Positions 1-7,980 of a DNA stretch of 35,703 nt are shown one piece after another; position 1 is the stretch's first letter; each line of letters opens with the position of its first letter. The DNA comes from an uncultured bacterium. GTDB taxonomy: Bacteria; Patescibacteriota; Minisyncoccia; Phycocordibacterales; DATDWN01. The DNA lies in assembly GCA_903861205.1 (NCBI GenBank), contig CAIOTC010000010.1:1-35703 (forward strand), read 5' to 3'. A program made the position numbers and the translations under genes. Under the pieces are notes generated by a model. The model was not told where the DNA came from, searched no databases, and saw nothing but the letters and a program-made list of their open reading frames with translations.

Positions 1-104
1 TAAAAAATTTTTAATTTATAATTTTTAATTTTTATTGAATTTTCAATGATTTAATTTTAAATTTTAAATTCATTTTAAATTCTAAATTATAAATTTTAAA
101 TTAC

Positions 105-593
105 CTAGACAATGACTAGGTCATCGATGCTCTTGTCGATTTCTTCCGGTGTTGATTCCGGTTCTGTCAGCTCCGGCTGAACATTTGAAAATTCTATTTT
201 CTTTTCTTCATCACCGCCTTTGAGCAACATTTTGCCGCTGATCAAAGTATTTTCACGCACAGTTTTCACTAATAAATATCGGAGGATGTTTTCGTCCGCG
301 TCGAGCGCCTTTTTTACAGCCACAATTCCTTCCTTCGGTATTTCAAATTTTACCCAGCCAAAATATCCCGTCACGCATTTGTAGCGGGTCGTCTGAATAA
401 CTTTTGTCATCGGATAAGCGAGATCTATGAGAGTCGGGGTCTCATGGGAGATCACTTCACCGCCTGCCTTTTGAATCATTTCTTTCAGTGATTCTACTTT
501 GGCAGGAACTTGCTCTACAGCAAGGGACGGAAGGAGGGTAAAGCCGGCTTCGAAAACGGCCAAATTCTCCTCGTTTTTTGTCTCTTTTTCCAT
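105..593 (-). CDS. rpsF: 30S ribosomal protein S6, with a C-terminal extension
   Basis: ORF MEKETKNEENLAVFEAGFTLLPSLAVEQV...LAYPMTKVIQTTRYKCVTGYFGWVKFEIP...LLRYLLVK has the S6 pattern (YE/FE start, LAY-I-K, FxYFxF-like, RYLLVK). Confidence 0.85.
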   Translation of the reverse strand: MEKETKNEENLAVFEAGFTLLPSLAVEQVPAKVESLKEMIQKAGGEVISHETPTLIDLAYPMTKVIQTTRYKCVTGYFGWVKFEIPKEGIVAVKKALDADENILRYLLVKTVRENTLISGKMLLKGGDEEKKIEFSNVQPELTEPESTPEEIDKSIDDLVIV

Positions 594-624
594 GTGGGAA
601 GATTAGCATAAAATAGCTGACGAC

Positions 625-798
625 GCAAATTCAGTTCCGGCATTCATTTCCGGATACATTCACCCGTCCAGCGACGGGTTCATTCCTGTCCTCGGCCTTG
701 ATTTGTCAATGAGCCCCGTCCCAAAAGGCGGGGTCGTTGACAAAACCATGCTCAAGGCCTGCGGAGTCTCCGTAAATGAATGCCGGAACTGAATTTGC
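625..798. repeat. 174-bp nested inverted-repeat element upstream of rpsF
   Basis: Terminal arms gcaaattcagttccggcattcatttcc (625-651) and gtaaatgaatgccggaactgaatttgc region (772-798) are 27 bp with about one mismatch; inner stems ggccttga/tcaaggcc and gtcaa..gccccg/cgggg..ttgac. Confidence 0.85.
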
Positions 799-903
799 TA
801 AGTGGTGATGTCGAAAATTTTTTCTCACTTGATGTCAACGGCGAAGCAACGTGGTCACCAAGTGTGGAAAATTTTTTCCACCATGACCAATTTTTTGCAA
901 AAG

Positions 904-931
904 AAAAAAGTGTCGGTTGCCCAAACACTTT
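904..931 (-). terminator. Putative intrinsic terminator of the 942-1217 ORF
   Basis: aaaagtgt...acactttt stem; on the minus strand followed by a T-rich run (cttttttctttt). Confidence 0.5.
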
Positions 932-941
932 TGTGTTTTTG

Positions 942-1217
942 TCAGACTTTTTTCCAGCCAAGTTTTTCTAATTTTTGAATTCTTAGTGCAAAGGACCCAT
1001 CCCCTGTCGCCCCACCCAACTTAACAGTTGGAATCGGATCATAAGCATTGAAAAGAATCCTAACAACACTTGCCCATGCAGACAAATATTTTTTTTCTTC
1101 CTCATATATTAAAACCTGATGATGCAATTCCGGTAGAAAGTTTTGCTCGCAAACCTTTTCCATTTCAAGGTTTGCACTATCAGATCTTACTAACAAAACA
1201 AAACGAACTTTATTCAT
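942..1217 (-). CDS. Small hypothetical protein
   Basis: ORF from internal Met (MNKVRFVLLVRSDSANLEMEKVCEQNFLPELHHQVLIYEEEKKYLSAWASVVRILF...), immediately downstream of tatD with a terminator-like hairpin after it. Confidence 0.5.
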   Translation of the reverse strand: MNKVRFVLLVRSDSANLEMEKVCEQNFLPELHHQVLIYEEEKKYLSAWASVVRILFNAYDPIPTVKLGGATGDGSFALRIQKLEKLGWKKV

Positions 1218-1260
1218 GTGTTTATCTCCGTTACATAGAGTACACTCAAAACAAGTTTTG

Positions 1261-2067
1261 TCAAATTCTAAAACTCCTGCCCGCATTCTCCACCAAAGTT
1301 TTTCGAACCAATTCAAAATCCTCGTTGCGGATTTCGGCGATTTTTTTGACTATTTCGGGTACGTACGGGGGCGAGTTGCGTTTGCCGCGAAATGGGGCGG
1401 GAGCGACAAATGGGGCGTCGGTTTCAGACATGATGCTTTCGAGTGGCGCATATTTGACCACTTCGTCGTATTCGTGGGTAAAGGTGACAACTCCAGCAAA
1501 GGAAATGGTAAAGCCGATTGCCAAAAATCTTTTTAGGACTTCGGTGTTGCCGACAAAAAAATGAGCGTTGCCTCGCAGTTTTTCACCATGCATTTTGTGA
1601 TATTTTTCCAAAATTTCCAGTGCATCAAAATACGCGTCAAAATTTATTTTATCCGATGGACGAATGTGGAGCATGAGCGGTTTCCCGACTTTCACCGCCA
1701 AATCAATCTGCGCCTCAAAAAGTTTCTTCTGTGCCGATTTTTGGACACCCGGTGTCAACGAAAAATAATCAAGCCCACATTCACCGATTGCCACCACTTT
1801 TTGATGTTTGGCCAACTCTGATATTTTTTCCATTTCATACGATATATCGTATGAAATGTCATTTGCTGATTCTGGATGAACTCCGACACATGCCCAGACA
1901 TTTTCATTTTTTTCAGCCAATTCAACTTCCTTTTTTGAAGTCTCAAAATCCACCCCGACTGAAATCGTGGCAATTTTTTGTTTTTGCATTTCCGAAATTA
2001 TTTCTTCCCTATCAGCGTCATAATCCGGAAACGACAAGTGGGAATGAATGTCAAAATAGTCGGACAT
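1261..2067 (-). CDS. tatD: TatD family metal-dependent hydrolase
   Basis: DIHSHLSFPDYDADREEII, VGVHPES, AIGECGLDYF, PLMLHIR, ETDAPFVAP motifs. Confidence 0.93.
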   Translation of the reverse strand: MSDYFDIHSHLSFPDYDADREEIISEMQKQKIATISVGVDFETSKKEVELAEKNENVWACVGVHPESANDISYDISYEMEKISELAKHQKVVAIGECGLDYFSLTPGVQKSAQKKLFEAQIDLAVKVGKPLMLHIRPSDKINFDAYFDALEILEKYHKMHGEKLRGNAHFFVGNTEVLKRFLAIGFTISFAGVVTFTHEYDEVVKYAPLESIMSETDAPFVAPAPFRGKRNSPPYVPEIVKKIAEIRNEDFELVRKTLVENAGRSFRI

Positions 2068-2091
2068 AATGAAAAATTAATTGAAAATTTT

Positions 2092-2182
2092 TGTCATTCC
2101 CGCGAAGGCGGGAATCTATTAATTTTAAAATCTAGATCCCCGTCCCCGATCAGGTCGAGGACAGGCTCTACGCGAGGATGAC
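2092..2182. repeat. dRS3/REP-like palindromic intergenic repeat (copy 1)
   Basis: tgtcattcccgcgaaggcgggaatct...gaggatgaca; core attcccgcgaaggcgggaat fits ATTCCCN8GGGAAT. Confidence 0.75.
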
Positions 2183-2184
2183 AG

Positions 2185-3627
2185 CTAATCTTTTCTCATA
2201 AACAATGGCTGTTCAGGAGATTTGTTTGATTTTATCAGAGCTTTTATTTTATTCGATGTTTCCGGCATTATTGGATTCAGCATTCTAGCTACGGAATACA
2301 ATCTGACAACTAGTTCAGAAATCATTTTTTGCCCGGCTTCTTTGTCAGTTTTGACGACCTTGAAAGGCTGATTGTTTTGAATGAATTTGTCCATTTCGGA
2401 AATCTCCGCCCAAATAAAATCGCAAGCTTTGGTAATTTCAAATTGATCCAAAAAAGAAAAATATTTTGACATGTCTTCTCTCTCCGAGATTTCTACCGGT
2501 GCATCCAAATTATTTTCCGCCATTTTCATGACGCGCGAAACCAAGTTACCGAGTCCGTTGGCCAGATTAGCATTATAGCTTTCCTTGAATCTTTCGTTTG
2601 AAAATGGACTGTCTTCGAAACTGGAAACTTCTCTGAGCAAGAAATACCGCAAAGCATCCACGCCATATTCGGCCGAAATTTCTTTCGGGTCTACCACGTT
2701 GCCAAGTGATTTTGACATTTTTATACCGCCGTCAGCCGTGATGTGACCGTTGACCACAATTTGGTAAGTATTCGGAATTCCGGCTGCAATGAGCATGGCT
2801 TGCCACATGATGGCCTGAAAACGCGTGTTATCCTTTCCGCAATATTGTGTCGGCGTTCCACCCTCCCAATATTTTTTGAAATTGCTGTCGTCGTCCGTCC
2901 CCCAACCGAGAGTGGAGATGTAATTTGTCAGAGCATCAAACCAAACGTACTCCACGTGTTCTTCGTCACCAGGCACAGAAATCCCCCACGGCATTTTAGA
3001 TTTCAAACGTGAGATGCTAAAATCCTGTAACCCACTTTTTACAAAAGCGATCGCCTCATTGTATCTGAAATCAGGAATAACGAGGTTCGGATTTTTTTCA
3101 TAAAAATCCAAAAGTGGTTTTTGAAATTTCGAAAAAGCGAAAAAATAATTTTCTTCATCCACTGTTTCCAATTCCCTGTCAGGGTGTATTGGACATTTAC
3201 CGTCCACCAAGTCGGAGTCGGTTTTTTCCTCCTCGCAACCAATGCAATATTTTGTCTTATAATTTTTTTTGTAAATAAATCCGTTATCTGCCACTTTTTT
3301 CCAAAATTTCTGAGCTGATTTCTCGTGTCTTTCATCCGTTGTCCGGACGAAATGAACATCGTCCGACATGCCGAATGATTTAGTTTGGATTTTAAATCTT
3401 TCAAACGCTTCGTCCACAAATTCTTGCGGATTTTTTCCTGCTTTCTTTGCACTTTCTAGAATTTTCATGCCATGCTCATCCGTGCCACTGTTGAAAAACA
3501 CGTCGAAACCAACCAGTTTTTTGTACCGGCTAATCGCATCTGCGCGTATAAACTCAAGCGCATGTCCCATATGGAGATCGCTATTCACATACGGTAAAGT
3601 TGTGGTGATGTAAAAAGTTTTTTGCAT
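2185..3627 (-). CDS. metG: Methionyl-tRNA synthetase
   Basis: FYITTTLPYVNSDLHMGHALEFIRAD (HIGH-like), CIGCEEEKTDSDL, GKDNTRFQAIMWQAML, KMSKSLGNVVDP (KMSKS). Confidence 0.95.
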   Translation of the reverse strand: MQKTFYITTTLPYVNSDLHMGHALEFIRADAISRYKKLVGFDVFFNSGTDEHGMKILESAKKAGKNPQEFVDEAFERFKIQTKSFGMSDDVHFVRTTDERHEKSAQKFWKKVADNGFIYKKNYKTKYCIGCEEEKTDSDLVDGKCPIHPDRELETVDEENYFFAFSKFQKPLLDFYEKNPNLVIPDFRYNEAIAFVKSGLQDFSISRLKSKMPWGISVPGDEEHVEYVWFDALTNYISTLGWGTDDDSNFKKYWEGGTPTQYCGKDNTRFQAIMWQAMLIAAGIPNTYQIVVNGHITADGGIKMSKSLGNVVDPKEISAEYGVDALRYFLLREVSSFEDSPFSNERFKESYNANLANGLGNLVSRVMKMAENNLDAPVEISEREDMSKYFSFLDQFEITKACDFIWAEISEMDKFIQNNQPFKVVKTDKEAGQKMISELVVRLYSVARMLNPIMPETSNKIKALIKSNKSPEQPLFMRKD

Positions 3628-3643
3628 TCGTTACTTCGTATAT

Positions 3644-4741
3644 TTAATTCGCCGCCTTCATCCGTTCGATTTTATCGATTTTATTTTTTTCCATGTCGTC
3701 GAAAAATTCAATGATGATGGCGGCAATCGGCACGGACAAAACGAGACCAAGAAACCCAGCCAGCTGGAAACCGGCCACCAGTGCGACAATCGAAACAATC
3801 GGCGGAACGCCAACCACTTTCTTGACCACAAGCGGATAGATGAGTTGATTTTCGAACTGGTGAACAATCAGATAAAAGCCGACGACAATCAAGGCCGATG
3901 TAAAACCGCCGCTGACAAACGAAATGGTAATGGCCGGAATGGACGCCAAAATAGGGCCAAACAGAGGGATAATTTCGAACACAGCCGCAAGAAAAGCCAG
4001 AAGCAAGGCGTTCGGCACACTAAGAAGCATCAGTCCGAGATAAACGAGCACGCCGATGATAACGGCCAAAATGAGCTGACCCTGCATCCAGCTGCCGATT
4101 TTTTTCTGCGATCTCCTCCATAGGTCGATGATGTAGCCTTCATGTTTGAGCGGAGTGATAATTTTGAGAAATTTCCCGACTCCGTCCTGCTCCACCGAAA
4201 GATAAAACGACATAACCACCATCAGAATGAAACTAAGGACGCCACCGAAAATAGTTGATATCGTGCTGAACGTGTTGGAAGTCAGATTGGTCAAAAAGTT
4301 ATTTATCGTTCCAACCATCTGGCTTAGATTGATACTGCTCTGAATGTTGCTGACGATTGGCTGCGAAGACAGAAAATCATTATTGGCAATAGTGTTGGAA
4401 ATAGTTTGAGAATTAAAATATGTCGGAACATTTTTCAGAAAATCGCTCGACTCGGAAAGAAGCGGAATGAGCAGAAAATAAATAACAACAAAAATAAAAA
4501 TGGCCAGCGTGAGGTATATGAGTATTATGGAAAGCAGACGCGGGAATTTGTGTCTGACGAGCCATTGCGCCCACGGCTCTATAGCCGAAGCGATGACAAT
4601 GGACATGAGAACAATGAGCAGCAAGTCACGCAGAAAGAAAAGCATCCAAAAGAAAAGAACAACCAAAATGGCTTTGACAATGGTCCCCGTGCCGATGTGA
4701 ATGACATTTTCGCGTAAATCCATATGTTTAAATGATACCAC
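3644..4741 (-). CDS. AI-2E family transporter/permease
   Basis: Multi-pass ORF with FFWMLFFLRDLLLIVLMSIVIASAIEPWAQWL...LAAVFEIIPLFGPILASIPA...IYPLVVKKVVGVPPIVSIVALVAGFQLAGFLGLVLSVPIAA. Confidence 0.9.
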   Translation of the reverse strand: MVSFKHMDLRENVIHIGTGTIVKAILVVLFFWMLFFLRDLLLIVLMSIVIASAIEPWAQWLVRHKFPRLLSIILIYLTLAIFIFVVIYFLLIPLLSESSDFLKNVPTYFNSQTISNTIANNDFLSSQPIVSNIQSSINLSQMVGTINNFLTNLTSNTFSTISTIFGGVLSFILMVVMSFYLSVEQDGVGKFLKIITPLKHEGYIIDLWRRSQKKIGSWMQGQLILAVIIGVLVYLGLMLLSVPNALLLAFLAAVFEIIPLFGPILASIPAITISFVSGGFTSALIVVGFYLIVHQFENQLIYPLVVKKVVGVPPIVSIVALVAGFQLAGFLGLVLSVPIAAIIIEFFDDMEKNKIDKIERMKAAN

Positions 4742-4747
4742 ACAAAA

Positions 4748-6016
4748 TTAGAAGTGAAAAATTTTCTCCAGTTCTTCTTTGTTTTTGATGTTGCCGACAA
4801 TGGCCATGTTCAGTTTGTTGTCACGCATAATTTCCTTGGCCACTTTTTGAATATCTTTGGCGGTCACTTTTTGGATTTTTTTTGCATACTCCTCCGGCGT
4901 CAAAATTTTGTCGTCAATGACATCTTGAATGGCATAGTATTCGGCCATGGCATCTGACGATTCCAGGCCAAGATACATGTTACCAAGCAGAAATTCTTTA
5001 GCTTTAACAACTTCTTCTTTTGGAACAAGTTCGCTCGCCATTTTTTTCATTTCATTCAAAACTGCTTTGACCACCTCCCCCACCCGGCCTTTATCCACAC
5101 CAGTTGAAACAGCTAGATAGCCATGATCCGTAAATTCATCCGTACCAGCCCGGACATAATATCCCACACCCATTTCATCGCGAAGTTTTTGAAAAAGACG
5201 AGAGCTCATTCCTTTCCCTAACACCGTGCAAAGAACTTCGAGCGCATAATTTTTGTTGTCTTTTGCTTTGAACGCACGGACGCCTAGCACGATATGCGTT
5301 TGATCCGTTTCTTTATGTTTTATTTTAATTTCCGACTTTAACTGTTTTTCTATAACTTTTTTCTTACCGGTTTTTTTGCCAGTCGGAATTTTACTGAATT
5401 GTTTTTTGATTTCTTCAATCGCTTTCTTCTCCACAATATCCCCGGCCACCAAAATTGTAGTAGCCTCTGCCACATAATGCTTTTTGCGATAATTCAAAAA
5501 ATCTTTCCTGCTAATTTTTCTGATGATTTCCTTTTTGCCGGCAATACTCCATCCAGCCGGCTGATCGCCGTACAAAAGATCCATAAAAACCTCATGGACA
5601 GAACGGTTTGGCAAATCCTCGTACATATTTATTTCCTCGATAATCACACCTTTTTCTTTTTCAATTTCTTTTTCGTCAAAAACCGGATTAAGATACATGT
5701 CGGAAACGACATCCAGAATTTTATGGAAATGCTTCGGATGAGCTTTGGCGTAATAACCGGTGTATTCCTGTCCGGTGAAAGCGTTGTTCTGAGCACCAAG
5801 TCCGTCCAGCTCCACCGAAATATCTTTGGCTGTTGGTCGTCTTGTCGTACCCTTGAAACACATGTGCTCCAAAAAATGCGACAGGCCACTGATATCTTTC
5901 GTCTCGTATTTCGAACCAGCCTTAACCATAACCAAAACGGTGACGGATGGGCTGTCCTTGATCGGTGCCGTGATAATGGTCAAACCATTTTTCAGCTTTG
6001 TTTTTTTGTATTTCAT
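4748..6016 (-). CDS. M16 family zinc peptidase
   Basis: GLSHFLEHMCFKGT (HxxEH inverted zincin motif), GYYAKAHPKHF, VIIEEINMYEDLPNRSVHE. Confidence 0.93.
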   Translation of the reverse strand: MKYKKTKLKNGLTIITAPIKDSPSVTVLVMVKAGSKYETKDISGLSHFLEHMCFKGTTRRPTAKDISVELDGLGAQNNAFTGQEYTGYYAKAHPKHFHKILDVVSDMYLNPVFDEKEIEKEKGVIIEEINMYEDLPNRSVHEVFMDLLYGDQPAGWSIAGKKEIIRKISRKDFLNYRKKHYVAEATTILVAGDIVEKKAIEEIKKQFSKIPTGKKTGKKKVIEKQLKSEIKIKHKETDQTHIVLGVRAFKAKDNKNYALEVLCTVLGKGMSSRLFQKLRDEMGVGYYVRAGTDEFTDHGYLAVSTGVDKGRVGEVVKAVLNEMKKMASELVPKEEVVKAKEFLLGNMYLGLESSDAMAEYYAIQDVIDDKILTPEEYAKKIQKVTAKDIQKVAKEIMRDNKLNMAIVGNIKNKEELEKIFHF

Positions 6017-6054
6017 AGTAGGAGAAATATAGCATACTTTGAGTAATTTAAAAA

Positions 6055-6087
6055 ATCAGTCCCAGGTGACACCTGGGACTGGTTTTT
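6055..6087 (-). terminator. Intrinsic terminator downstream of the DUF2283/DUF4258-like pair
   Basis: cagtcccaggt gac acctgggactg stem; on the minus strand followed by attttttaaat. Confidence 0.75.
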
Positions 6088-6096
6088 AGACAGAAA

Positions 6097-6327
6097 CTAT
6101 ACCACGACCTTCTTTGAATTTATAAAATCAAAATTATTCACTGATATTTTATCCGTCACATTTTTACCAAACTTTTCTTTAAGACCAATAATTTCCAAAT
6201 AAAGCGGTCTATTTTTACTATCCACATCCAAAATAACCTCTGGAGCAATTTCCATGGTTTTGTTGATTTTTCCCTCTTTGAAAACGATACTGAGGGCGTC
6301 TATTTCTTTGTCGTATGAAATTTTCAT
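6097..6327 (-). CDS. DUF2283-like small protein
   Basis: MKISYDKEIDALSIVFKEGKINKTMEIAPEVILDVDSKNRPLYLEIIGLKEKF has the DUF2283 pattern (YDxExDALxI...DxDxxxxxxxIEI). Confidence 0.75.
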   Translation of the reverse strand: MKISYDKEIDALSIVFKEGKINKTMEIAPEVILDVDSKNRPLYLEIIGLKEKFGKNVTDKISVNNFDFINSKKVVV

Positions 6328-6551
6328 GTTTCAATTTTATTTGTCCAATACTGTGTAATGACGGTTATGAAATTTGATTTTCTTTGAAAAATAACTTTCA
6401 AATAAAGCTTATTAAATTTCCTAAAAACAATCTGTCTGCCACCATAACTTTCCGCAGTATAATCCGGTTTTCGCAAAGTTGCAAACACAAAATTTTTACC
6501 AATTTTCCTCTGCTTTAATTTTAATAGAGAATGTTTGCTGAAACGAATCAT
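6324..6551 (-). CDS. DUF4258-like small basic protein
   Basis: MIRFSKHSLLKLKQRKI...LRKPDYTAESYGGRQIVFRKFNKLYLKVIFQRKSNFITVITQYW; overlaps the next gene by ATGA. Confidence 0.6.
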   Translation of the reverse strand: MIRFSKHSLLKLKQRKIGKNFVFATLRKPDYTAESYGGRQIVFRKFNKLYLKVIFQRKSNFITVITQYWTNKIET

Positions 6552-6576
6552 ATTCTATCAAATTACAATGAATTAT

Positions 6577-7905
6577 TTATGAGAATAGATTTTCTTCGTC
6601 AATTATCTTTTTAATGTTTTCTTTCAAATCTGAAATTTTGACTCTAATTTGCTTGGCTGTATCCCTATCTCGGAGTGTAACGGTATCATCTTCCAATGTT
6701 TCAAAATCTATGGTACAGGTCGTAACGGTACCAATTTCGTCCTGACGGCGGTAACGTTTGCCGATGTTGCCATTGTCATCGAACTCGCAGGAAAATTCTT
6801 TGCGCAGCATCTGAAAAACCTCGCGCGCTTTGGCCACCAGTTCCGGTTTGTTTTTAAGTAGAGGAAAAACCGCAACCTTAATCGGAGCAATCGCAGGTTT
6901 GAACGCGAGATATGTTCGAACTTCGCCATTCATTTCTTCTTCGCGGTAGGCATCGGTCATGACAGCGAGAATGGTTCGATCAACACCAAGCGACGGCTCT
7001 ATGACATGAGGAATGAATCTTTCTTTTGTTTCTTCATCGAAATAAGAAAGATCTGCGTTGGACAAAGCAGTGTGGCTTTTCAAATCAAAATCAGTCCTGT
7101 AGGCCAATCCGTACAATTCTTTTTTGCCGAAAGAATAATCAAACTCGAAATCAATCGTCCGTTTTGAATAATGAGCTCTCTCGCCGTCCGGCACCTCAAG
7201 CTCATGGACGTGTGATTTTTCCAAACCGATAGCCGAGCACCATTCCAGCATGACCTGTCTCCACGCATCAAAAGATTTTTCCCATTCACTAGGTTTTACA
7301 AAATATTCGACTTCCATTTGCTCAAATTCTCTGGAGCGGAAAACAAAATCTCGCGGAGCTATTTCATTTCTGAAAGCCTTGCCGATTTGACCCATGCCAA
7401 AAGGCAGTTTCGGATGAAGCGAATCCAAAATATTTTTGAAATTGACGAACATTCCACCGGCAGTTTCCGGACGCAAGTAAGAAACAGAGGAAGCGTCTTC
7501 CGTTGCTCCGACAAAAGTTTTAAACATCATATTAAACTGTCTTTCTCCCCCGAGTTTTCCGCCACAATCCTGGCATTTGTCTTTGTTTTCAAGTTGGTCA
7601 GCCCTGAATCGATGATGACATTTTTCACATTCCACCAAAGGATCGGAGAAGCCAGAAACATGTCCGCTGGCCACCCAAGCTTTCGGATTCATTATTATGG
7701 CCGCATCCATTCCGTACATATCGCCCCTGTCAGTGACAAACATTTTCCACCAAAGATTTTTCACATTATTTTTCAAAGCTACACCGTATGGACCATAATC
7801 CCAAGTGCCCGCCAGCCCGCCATAAATTTCCGAACCAGGGAAAATGAACCCCCGCCTTTTGCAAAGCGAGACAATCTTGTCCATCAAATCGTTTTTGTCA
7901 GTCAT
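6577..7905 (-). CDS. glyS: Glycyl-tRNA synthetase, alpha2 single-chain type
   Basis: RRGFIFPGSEIYGGLAGTWDYGPYGVALKNNVKNLWWK, KAFRNEIAPRDFVFRSREFEQMEVEYFV, PHVIEPSLGVDRTILAVM. Confidence 0.95.
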   Translation of the reverse strand: MTDKNDLMDKIVSLCKRRGFIFPGSEIYGGLAGTWDYGPYGVALKNNVKNLWWKMFVTDRGDMYGMDAAIIMNPKAWVASGHVSGFSDPLVECEKCHHRFRADQLENKDKCQDCGGKLGGERQFNMMFKTFVGATEDASSVSYLRPETAGGMFVNFKNILDSLHPKLPFGMGQIGKAFRNEIAPRDFVFRSREFEQMEVEYFVKPSEWEKSFDAWRQVMLEWCSAIGLEKSHVHELEVPDGERAHYSKRTIDFEFDYSFGKKELYGLAYRTDFDLKSHTALSNADLSYFDEETKERFIPHVIEPSLGVDRTILAVMTDAYREEEMNGEVRTYLAFKPAIAPIKVAVFPLLKNKPELVAKAREVFQMLRKEFSCEFDDNGNIGKRYRRQDEIGTVTTCTIDFETLEDDTVTLRDRDTAKQIRVKISDLKENIKKIIDEENLFS

Positions 7906-7980
7906 GGGTTAAATATAGCTGATTTATCCAAAATTACAAATTTTCGCATTCTCTTAACTCTAACTTCTTCTCTCTAATCT

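Noticed and set aside
752-971. ORFs 752-961 (-) and 780-971 (+)
   Set aside because: They overlap the palindromic element and the terminator-like hairpins, are low complexity (FSTLGD..., VENFF repeats) and have no convincing RBS or family match.
7318-7977. Long plus-strand ORFs antisense to glyS, ileS, argS and M16 genes (e.g. 7318-7977, 13492-14100, 5399-6046)
   Set aside because: Shadow ORFs opposite clearly conserved minus-strand genes; no recognisable domains.
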